The notes beneath the pieces were generated by a model. That model was not told the origin of the DNA. It did not search any database and saw nothing but the letters and a program-made list of their open reading frames with translations. A stretch of 11,738 bases of DNA. It comes from an uncultured Planctomycetaceae bacterium. Lineage in GTDB: Bacteria > Planctomycetota > Planctomycetia > Pirellulales > Pirellulaceae. The stretch lies in NCBI GenBank assembly GCA_903927685.1, contig CAIYOB010000298.1, forward strand, positions 1 through 11,738, given 5' to 3'. Position numbers and translations under genes: made by a program. Position 1 is the stretch's first letter, and each line of letters opens with the position of its first letter. Positions 6,340 to 11,738 of this stretch are shown piece by piece.

Positions 6340-8982
6340 ATGGTCGACTCCAATCTCAGCACGGGTCTTGCCTCACTGGACCGGGTATTTCGCGGCTTGT
6401 TGCCGGGGGACAACCTGGTGTGGGAAGTCGATGCGATCGAGGATTTCGCCCCATTTGTCGGCCCGTATTGCCAGGCGGCCCAGCGGGCGGGCCGGCGACT
6501 GGTGTATTTCCGCTTTGCCGGGCATCCCCCGTTGGCTGCGGGCAGCGACGGCGTGACGGTGTGCGAGTTGGACAGTGCGGCGGGATTCGAACAGTTCATC
6601 ACGCAGATTCGCCGCACGATCCGGGAGGCCGGACGCGGCGCGTTTTTCGTCTTTGACTGCCTGTCGGCGCTGGCTGAACAGTGGTGCAGCGATCGCATGC
6701 TGGGCAACTTCTTCATGCTCACCTGCCCCTACGTTTATGACTTGGAGTCGCTGGCCTATTTTCCGCTGCTCCGCCACGCCCACTCCGCCCAGGCGACCAC
6801 GCCGATCGGGCGGACCACCCAGATCTTCATCGACGTCTACCGGCATCAAGGCACGCTGTACCTGCAGCCCACCAAGGTCGAGCACCGCTACTCGCCCACG
6901 ATGTACATGCTGCACGCCTGGGACGAAGACCGCTTTGTGCCAGTCACCGAGAGTTCAACGACGGCCGAGATCCTGACGTCCCGGCCCTGGGCCGGCCTGG
7001 ACTCCGTGCGGTTTCGGCTGGGCACGTGGAACCGGGCGTTCCATAAAGCCGAACAGACCTGGGAGGCCGTGCAGCGGGGCGAGCCGACGGCCGAAGACCC
7101 GGCGGCCTTGACGCGAACCCTGATGCGGATGGCGTTCACGCGGGACGAGCGGCTGCTGGCCATGGCGGAACAGTACCTGTCGCTGGGCGACGTGCTGGCG
7201 ATTTGGAGGCGGATGATCGGCACCGGGCTGATCGGCGGCAAGTCGGTGGGCATGCTGCTGGCTCGAGCCATCCTCCGCAAGACGCGTCCCCGCTGGAACA
7301 CGCTGCTGGAGTCGCACGATTCGTTCTACATCGGCTCCGACGTATTCTACTCGTTCCTGGTCGAGAACGGCTGCTGGTGGCTGCGGCAGAAACAGCACGA
7401 CCGGCGGGCGTTCCTGGACGACATCGAGGAAGCGCGGCGGCGGATGATCACGGGCACGTTTCCCGAAAGCACGCTCCGCGAGTTCACCGACATGCTGGAC
7501 TACTTCGGCCAGTCGCCGATCATCGTCCGCTCCAGCAGTTTGTTGGAGGACAACTACGGGAACGCGTTTGCCGGCAAATACGAGAGTGTCTTCTGCGCCA
7601 ACCAGGGCTCGCACCAGAAGCGGTTGGAGGACTTCGTCGCGGCCGTCAAGACGATCTACGCCAGCACGATGAGCGAGAAAGCGCTGCGTTACCGGGCCCA
7701 GCGCGGGCTGCTGGATCGCGACGAGCAGATGCCGCTGCTGGTCCAGCGCGTCTCGGGCAATCTGCACGGCAATCTGTTCTACCCGCAGGTCGCGGGCGTC
7801 GGCTTGTCGGTCAATCCCTACGTCTGGAACAAGTGCATCGATCCGACCGCCGGCATGGTCCGACTGGTCTTCGGATTAGGCACGCGGGCCGTGGACCGCG
7901 CGGACGATGATTATACCCGCGTCGTCGCCCTGAACGCGCCGCAGCGGCGGCCGGAGACGGACATCGACGAAGTCCGCCAGTACTCGCAGCATCGCGTGGA
8001 CGTGCTCGATCTGGATGCGAACCAATTGGTGTCCTACCATTTTTCCGAAGTCGTCGAGCGGAGTCCGAACCTGCCGGTCCAGGTCTTCGCCTCGCAAGAC
8101 CGGGAGATGTCCCAGCGGGCCGCGGAATACGGACTGCCGGCTTCGTCGGCCTGGGTGTTGACTTTCGAGCACCTGTTGGACCAGACGTCGTTCGTCGAGG
8201 ACATGCGCGAAATGCTGTCGACGCTGCACGCCGCGTACGATTATCCGGTGGACATCGAATTCACCGCCAATTTCTTTGCCAAGGACCAGTACCGGGTGAA
8301 CCTGGTGCAATGCCGGCCGCTGCAAGTCGTCGCGGGCAGCGCGGCCGCCGAACTGCCGGCCGGCCTGGACACCGCAGACATCCTACTGCAGGCCTGCGGG
8401 GCGGTGATCGGGCAGAGCCGGGTGGCCACGCTCGACCGGGTCGTGTACGTCACGCCGTCCGTGTACGGCCAACTGACGATCCAGGACCGCTACAGCGTCG
8501 CGCGGCTGATCGGCAAGCTGATGCACCGCCCGGAAGATCGGCCTGGGGACGACGAGCCGAAACGGCAGGTGATGCTGATCGGCCCGGGGCGTTGGGGTAC
8601 GACCACGCCCTCGCTGGGCGTGCCCGTCTCGTTCGCCGAAATCGACGGCGTCTCGATCCTGTGCGAGATCGTCGCGATGCGCGAGGACCTGATCCCCGAC
8701 GTCTCGCTGGGCACGCACTTTTTCAACGACCTGGTCGAATGGGACATGCTGTACCTGGCGCTGTTTCCCGACCGCAAAGGCAATGCCTGGAGCCGCGAGT
8801 TCTTCGAGACCGCGCCCAATCGCCTGTTGGACCTGGTCCCCGACGCGACGCGCTGGACGGACGCCGTGCGCGTCATCGACTTCCCCGCTCCGCAAGCCCC
8901 CGACGCCCAACTGAGACTCGCCGCCAACGCCGTCGAACAACAAGTCGTATGCTACCTCGAGCGCCCAGCGGCGGGGGCCTGA
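6340..8982 (+). CDS. KaiC/RecA-like domain fused to PEP-synthase/PPDK-type ATP-grasp domain, function unknown
   Basis: 880 residues from the ATG at 6340, preceded by AGGGGA at good spacing. Residues 6-195 resemble a KaiC/RadA-like ATPase: STGLASLDRVFRGLLPGD at the start and the Walker B-like GAFFVFDCLSAL (100-111). Where GxxGxGKT belongs, the chain reads NLVWEVDAIEDF, so the P-loop is lost. Residues about 294-662 match the nucleotide-binding half of PEP synthase and pyruvate phosphate dikinase: GTGLIGGKSVGMLLARAIL (294-312), IIVRSSSLLEDN plus FAGKYESVF (394-418), and VDIEF with VNLVQCRPLQ (637-662). I see no GGxxSHAAI phosphohistidine motif and no PEP barrel. The C-terminus (about 665-880) carries GPGRWGTTTPSLGVP (748-762) and GTHFFNDLVEWD (791-802), which I recall from other uncharacterised PEP/pyruvate-binding proteins. 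PEP synthesis is therefore unlikely. ATP-dependent phosphotransfer or regulation is possible. It is divergent from gdhA. Confidence 0.85.
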   Translation: MVDSNLSTGLASLDRVFRGLLPGDNLVWEVDAIEDFAPFVGPYCQAAQRAGRRLVYFRFAGHPPLAAGSDGVTVCELDSAAGFEQFITQIRRTIREAGRGAFFVFDCLSALAEQWCSDRMLGNFFMLTCPYVYDLESLAYFPLLRHAHSAQATTPIGRTTQIFIDVYRHQGTLYLQPTKVEHRYSPTMYMLHAWDEDRFVPVTESSTTAEILTSRPWAGLDSVRFRLGTWNRAFHKAEQTWEAVQRGEPTAEDPAALTRTLMRMAFTRDERLLAMAEQYLSLGDVLAIWRRMIGTGLIGGKSVGMLLARAILRKTRPRWNTLLESHDSFYIGSDVFYSFLVENGCWWLRQKQHDRRAFLDDIEEARRRMITGTFPESTLREFTDMLDYFGQSPIIVRSSSLLEDNYGNAFAGKYESVFCANQGSHQKRLEDFVAAVKTIYASTMSEKALRYRAQRGLLDRDEQMPLLVQRVSGNLHGNLFYPQVAGVGLSVNPYVWNKCIDPTAGMVRLVFGLGTRAVDRADDDYTRVVALNAPQRRPETDIDEVRQYSQHRVDVLDLDANQLVSYHFSEVVERSPNLPVQVFASQDREMSQRAAEYGLPASSAWVLTFEHLLDQTSFVEDMREMLSTLHAAYDYPVDIEFTANFFAKDQYRVNLVQCRPLQVVAGSAAAELPAGLDTADILLQACGAVIGQSRVATLDRVVYVTPSVYGQLTIQDRYSVARLIGKLMHRPEDRPGDDEPKRQVMLIGPGRWGTTTPSLGVPVSFAEIDGVSILCEIVAMREDLIPDVSLGTHFFNDLVEWDMLYLALFPDRKGNAWSREFFETAPNRLLDLVPDATRWTDAVRVIDFPAPQAPDAQLRLAANAVEQQVVCYLERPAAGA

Positions 8983-9283
8983 GACGGGCGGGCCGGATCC
9001 GCTCCGCTGCGTTCTACCCAACGTACGCGATGCAAAAGAAGGAATGATCCTGAGTCGATTCCCAAGCCGCAACCAAAGCCAAGGGATCAGCGGAGCTGGG
9101 AGTTCCCGTGTCTTCTCTGCAGGCGACGCGGGCGGGGCTGTCGCTTGGGCGACCGGTTGGAAAAGTGCTTGCCCGGCTTGTCGGCAGCACGGTACAATCG
9201 CGGCTGACACGAAGCGTTGTTGCTGCCCAACCGGAACCGCTCGGACAATTGCGCGTACCGCAGCCGCGAGCCGATCCTGAAAA
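8983..9283. other. Intergenic interval before the GH43 gene
   Basis: 301 nt without a gene I can support. No T-tailed hairpin follows the ATP-grasp gene. The right half carries the promoter at 9169-9198 and nested inverted repeats, described separately. A 78-codon plus frame at 9044-9280 is judged spurious. Confidence 0.5.
9169..9198 (+). promoter_or_regulatory. Promoter for the GH43 gene
   Basis: TTGCCC (9169-9174) and TACAAT (9193-9198) are separated by 18 nt, about 86 nt before the ATG at 9284. An imperfect inverted repeat, GTGCT-T-GCC (9165-9173) with GGCAGCAC (9183-9190), spans the -35 and spacer and could be an operator. Confidence 0.4.
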
Positions 9284-10342
9284 ATGGTGACAATCATGCA
9301 CTGCACCCTCGCGCTCCTTACCGGACTGGTGATGGCGACCCCGGATCGATTTGCGGTCGCCGGCGAGACGGAGATTAACGAGGCGCGCCATCCGCAGGTG
9401 ACCACGCCCGGCGAAGTCGTTTCCATCCCCTACCCTCTGCCTTTCACCTACGCCGAAGGCCAGGCCCAGCCCCAGAGCGAACTTCGCGATCCATGCATCA
9501 TCCGGGAGGGCGATACCTATTATCTCGTGTTCACCATGTACCCGTTCCGGAATCGGGAAGAGCTACGTCTTCACGAACCGAATCAGGGCGGCTCGCCAGG
9601 CATTGCGCTGTACTCATCCTGCGACTTGAAGTCGTGGAAGTTCGAGAACTGGCTCGTCAAATCGGCCGACCTGCCAGAGACCTGCCCCTACAAGAACCGG
9701 TTCTGGGCACCGGAGATTCACAAGATTGCCGGCCGGTTCTATCTCATCTTCACCGCCGACAACTGGCTCCAGAACGAATACAATCCCGCCGGACGCTGGG
9801 GGACCGCGGGCTGGGCATTTGTCGGCATCGCCGACAAGATCACCGGCCCCTACGAACGGATTACTTGGCTGCAGGGAGCCGGTTGCGACACAACGCTGTT
9901 TGGGGACAGCGATGGCAAGACCTACGCGTTCATCCCCCGCGGCAACATCGACGTGCAGGAGGTGGATTTGCTGGAAATGAAACTGATCGGCAAACCACAG
10001 CGAATTGTGAACGCCGATAACGCGGACATCGGAATTGCCGCCAAACCGGAGTACCTCGAAGGCCCGTGGGCGGAGAAGATCGGGGCCAAGTACGAGCTCT
10101 TCTACGCGGCGATTCATCGCGACAAGAGCCTGCCGGACTGGTTGGGCTACTGGACCGGCGTGGCGACAGCCGATCATCCGCTGGGTCCCTGGAAGAAGGA
10201 CCCGCGCGGCCGAGTCATGCTTGGCGGCCACCTGGCCGTTTTCGACGGGCCTGACAACCGCAAGTGGTTCTCCTACCGCGGCGAGAGCCAGGACGCCGCC
10301 CACGGCAGACTCTGCGTCGCCCCCGTCAATCTGGAACGTTGA
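9284..10342 (+). CDS. Secreted GH43-family glycoside hydrolase
   Basis: 352 residues from the ATG at 9284; an ATG at 9296 is an alternative. A hydrophobic stretch (CTLALLTGLVMA, 7-18) and AVAG (24-27) suggest an exported protein, though the positively charged n-region is missing. The five-bladed propeller signature of GH43 is visible: RDPCIIREGDTYYLVFT (68-84), FWAPEIHKIAGRFYLIFTA (140-158), TTLFGDSDGKTYAF (203-216), YLEGPW (257-262) and GGHLAVFDGPD (314-324). By family analogy the catalytic base is D69, the pKa-modulating acid D202 and the general acid E259, and H316 occupies the conserved late position. All are present, so it should be active, inverting, probably on arabinan, xylan or galactan-type side chains; substrate cannot be fixed from sequence. 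No extra carbohydrate-binding module is present. It converges on the DUF1080 gene. Confidence 0.85.
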   Translation: MVTIMHCTLALLTGLVMATPDRFAVAGETEINEARHPQVTTPGEVVSIPYPLPFTYAEGQAQPQSELRDPCIIREGDTYYLVFTMYPFRNREELRLHEPNQGGSPGIALYSSCDLKSWKFENWLVKSADLPETCPYKNRFWAPEIHKIAGRFYLIFTADNWLQNEYNPAGRWGTAGWAFVGIADKITGPYERITWLQGAGCDTTLFGDSDGKTYAFIPRGNIDVQEVDLLEMKLIGKPQRIVNADNADIGIAAKPEYLEGPWAEKIGAKYELFYAAIHRDKSLPDWLGYWTGVATADHPLGPWKKDPRGRVMLGGHLAVFDGPDNRKWFSYRGESQDAAHGRLCVAPVNLER

Positions 10343-10363
10343 CGGGGCGCGGCACGGTCAACG
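10337..10363 (+). terminator. Hairpin overlapping the GH43 stop codon
   Basis: CGTTGAC (10337-10343) and GTCAACG (10357-10363) form a 7-bp perfect stem with a 13-nt loop that includes the end of the coding region. No T tract follows, so terminator function is uncertain. Confidence 0.3.
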
Positions 10364-10533
10364 ACGACGCTGTGTGACACTCCCGCCCGGCAAGCCGTGG
10401 GCATCTCCGGTCGCTACGGCACAGCGGGCGGTAGCGGGCCGACACGACCGGGAAGGAAACTCCGCCGCTGGAACACGATTGACTGTGATCCAGGGGGCGA
10501 CCGTGACGTTCCAACTTGCGTCTTGCTGTCTTC

Positions 10534-10581
10534 GCCGTCCGCGTGGAACGGGGCCGGCGGGCCGCCCGCGAAGCGGACGGC
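10534..10581. terminator. GC-rich stem-loop between convergent genes
   Basis: GCCGTCCGC (10534-10542) pairs perfectly with GCGGACGGC (10573-10581) across 30 nt, which itself contains GGGCCGGCGGGCC. It lies about 50 nt beyond the DUF1080 stop and about 190 nt beyond the GH43 stop, so it could block readthrough from either side. The rest of 10343-10629 shows nothing I recognise. Confidence 0.35.
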
Positions 10582-10629
10582 ATCGCCGGCGGCGGGTGAC
10601 ACGCTCCCGAGTTCTCGGCCGTCGGCTGA

Positions 10630-11259
10630 TCAGTCGGCCAGCGGCTGGACTTCGACTTTGCGGATGCAGACCTTGCTGCCCGGATCATGTTGCTGGAAGG
10701 CGAAGTGGCCGTCCTTGAAAGCCGGAGCAAAATCCAGGTACTCGTACAGTTCGTTCCCGTCGATGCTGATCTTGATCCGGGTCATCGGCCGGCCGCGCCA
10801 GATGTCATCCCGCACTTCCAACTCGTAGGTGAACCAGGTATCCGGCTTGATGATCTGCCGGTAGACGTGGCACAGTCCGTACAGCGAGCCGGTGCGAATC
10901 GGGTCGCGGTGGGTGCTGTCGATCTGGGCTTCGTAGCCGTCGGAAAAAGTCGGCTTGCGCGTCGCGCGGAAGTACAGCCCCGAATTGCCACCGTCGTTGA
11001 TCTGAACCTCGGCCCGGTAGCGGAAGTTCTTGTACGGACCCTTCGTGCAGACCAGCATCGACGCCGCTCCTGATCCGCACAGCGCGCCGTCTTTCACTTC
11101 CCAGACACTCTGTTCGCTGCCGACCTTTTCCCAGCCTTCCAGCGTTTTGCCGTCGAATAACGGAGTCCACGCCGCGTCGTCGGCCAGGACCACGGCGCAG
11201 GCGAACAGAACGAACGTGCCTGCCAGACCGCACAGGCCACGCGAGATCGAGGTTTGCAT
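10630..11259 (-). CDS. Exported DUF1080 (3-keto-disaccharide hydrolase domain) protein
   Basis: 209 residues from the ATG at 11259, chosen because AAGGAAG lies 7 nt upstream and a signal peptide follows at once (hydrophobic 10-25, likely cleavage near VLA-DD, 24-28). The mature part is a single concanavalin-like DUF1080 domain: LFDGKTLEGW (34-43), WEVKDGALCG (53-62), the strand motif NSGLYFR (92-98), GYEAQIDS (108-115), GSLYG (124-128) and the closing GHFAFQQHDPGSKVCIRKVEVQPL (184-207, key residues H185, F187, Q189 and H191). The domain was named after hydrolysis of 3-keto sugars; most planctomycete members are uncharacterised. The frame continues upstream of 11259, but those codons lack a start with a ribosome-binding site and look non-coding. 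A LFAC stretch at 18-21 is a poor lipobox, so a soluble secreted protein is favoured. The convergent GH43 gene supports a saccharide-degrading context. Confidence 0.85.
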   Translation of the reverse strand: MQTSISRGLCGLAGTFVLFACAVVLADDAAWTPLFDGKTLEGWEKVGSEQSVWEVKDGALCGSGAASMLVCTKGPYKNFRYRAEVQINDGGNSGLYFRATRKPTFSDGYEAQIDSTHRDPIRTGSLYGLCHVYRQIIKPDTWFTYELEVRDDIWRGRPMTRIKISIDGNELYEYLDFAPAFKDGHFAFQQHDPGSKVCIRKVEVQPLAD

Positions 11260-11537
11260 CAGCCACTTCCTTACGTTGAGGTTGACGAACGGTCGGACAG
11301 GCAACCGGCCTATCTCCGCACTTGCTCCCAATTGGAATCCAAAACGGCTCGCTCCGGTAGATCCGCAGGTCGACTTTTTCTCGGGAGCAATTGGAGGATG
11401 GCTGGGGGAGGGGCATGGCCTGCGGTGGGGAATTCGGCTCGGAAGTTCTCTTTCGGTACCGTCCTCCGGATTGTAGAAAAGACGCCTTGCCTCCCTGCTA
11501 CCATTGCCTGCCACCATTGCCAAGGAAGCCATGAGCT
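11260..11537. other. Divergent regulatory interval
   Basis: 278 nt between the divergent DUF1080 and exported-protein genes, so it must hold two promoters, but I could not place confident boxes. It contains the palindrome CCAATTGG (11328-11335), an 8-bp inverted repeat TTGCTCCC (11322-11329) with GGGAGCAA (11383-11390), and two copies of ACCATTGCC (11500-11508, 11513-11521) just before the plus-strand ribosome-binding site. Confidence 0.4.
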
Positions 11538-11738
11538 ATGATTCAGACTCGATTCAGGAGCATCTTGTGCGGCGCGTTATGTCTGGCCCTCGGGGGGCTT
11601 GCAATGACCGCGGATGCCGGCGTCGTACGCTTGGGCGACACGGGCGTGGTGATCGACGGCGGCAGTATGGGGGAGTTCACTCTCGCGTATCCGAAAATCG
11701 CGACCGCGGCGGCTCCCCACGAGCATCAAGCGGCCCTC
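11538..11738 (+). CDS. Exported protein of unknown function (3' end cut by window edge)
   Basis: 67 codons are visible from the ATG at 11538, with AAGGAAG (11522-11528) 9 nt upstream. The start MIQTRFRS, then LCGALCLALGGLAM and TADAG, make a classical Sec signal peptide with likely cleavage after ADA (residue 26). The mature start reads GVVRLGDTGVVIDGGSMGEF, followed by LAYPKI and a His/Ala-rich stretch; I do not recognise a family. An overlapping frame from the ATG at 11531 is also open but gives a very Arg/Gly-rich product without a signal, so it is rejected. The gene diverges from the DUF1080 gene. Confidence 0.75.
   Translation, partial: MIQTRFRSILCGALCLALGGLAMTADAGVVRLGDTGVVIDGGSMGEFTLAYPKIATAAAPHEHQAAL

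Noticed and set aside
9044..9280. A 78-codon plus-strand frame ending 3 nt before the GH43 start
   Set aside because: The AAGGA upstream directly abuts its ATG with no spacing, the product is Ser/Ala/Arg-rich without a fold, and the likely GH43 promoter lies inside it.
8383..9426. A 347-codon minus-strand frame across the end of the ATP-grasp gene and the start of GH43
   Set aside because: It spans two well-supported plus-strand genes and the intergenic region with no motif, signal or ribosome-binding site of its own.
10630..11532. Upstream-extended start for the DUF1080 gene
   Set aside because: The extension precedes a clear ribosome-binding site and signal peptide at 11259 and reads as non-coding sequence.
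1..11738. CRISPR arrays, tRNA or rRNA genes, insertion sequences, att sites, replication origin
   Set aside because: I looked for regularly spaced repeats, RNA-gene signatures, transposase motifs and flanking repeats and saw none that I could support.

Overview
The window looks like a piece of a planctomycete chromosome, most likely from the Pirellulales. Three things suggest this: high GC, a membrane-anchored squalene-cyclase-fold protein with a planctomycete-style C-rich/SHGLAT repeat, and secreted GH43 and DUF1080 (3-keto-disaccharide hydrolase) proteins. The taxonomic call rests on recalled family resemblance, not a database search. I see no rRNA, tRNA, CRISPR array, transposase or phage gene.

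Left part (1-4836, all minus strand). The window opens inside a cyclase/prenyltransferase-repeat protein that is cut by the left edge. Upstream of it are a sigma70-like promoter and a REP-like hairpin. Next comes a compact block read right to left: a LysR-family regulator, then nfnA and nfnB. The two nfn genes overlap by 4 nt and encode an NfnAB-type flavin-based electron-bifurcating ferredoxin/NAD(H)/NADP(H) oxidoreductase. The NfnB half is easily mislabelled as the small subunit of glutamate synthase. A T-N11-A dyad and a strong inverted repeat lie in front of lysR.

Middle part (4837-8982). gdhA (NADP-type glutamate dehydrogenase, minus) and a large plus-strand gene diverge from a 162-bp interval. 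The large gene encodes an 880-aa fusion of a KaiC/RecA-like domain that has lost its P-loop and a PEP-synthase/PPDK-type ATP-grasp region, with no recognisable phosphohistidine or PEP-barrel domain. The interval carries face-to-face promoters that share a perfect 13-bp palindrome, which suggests a common switch. NfnAB could supply or consume NADPH and GdhA uses it, so redox balance and ammonium assimilation are a plausible common theme of the left and middle parts.

Right part (8983-11738). A secreted GH43-like glycosidase (plus) converges on a secreted DUF1080 protein (minus). A divergent 278-bp interval follows, and then the first 67 codons of an unidentified exported protein (plus) cut by the right edge. 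This part looks like an accessory carbohydrate-degradation module. Most intervals between transcription units hold inverted repeats or recognisable promoters, which are listed individually.
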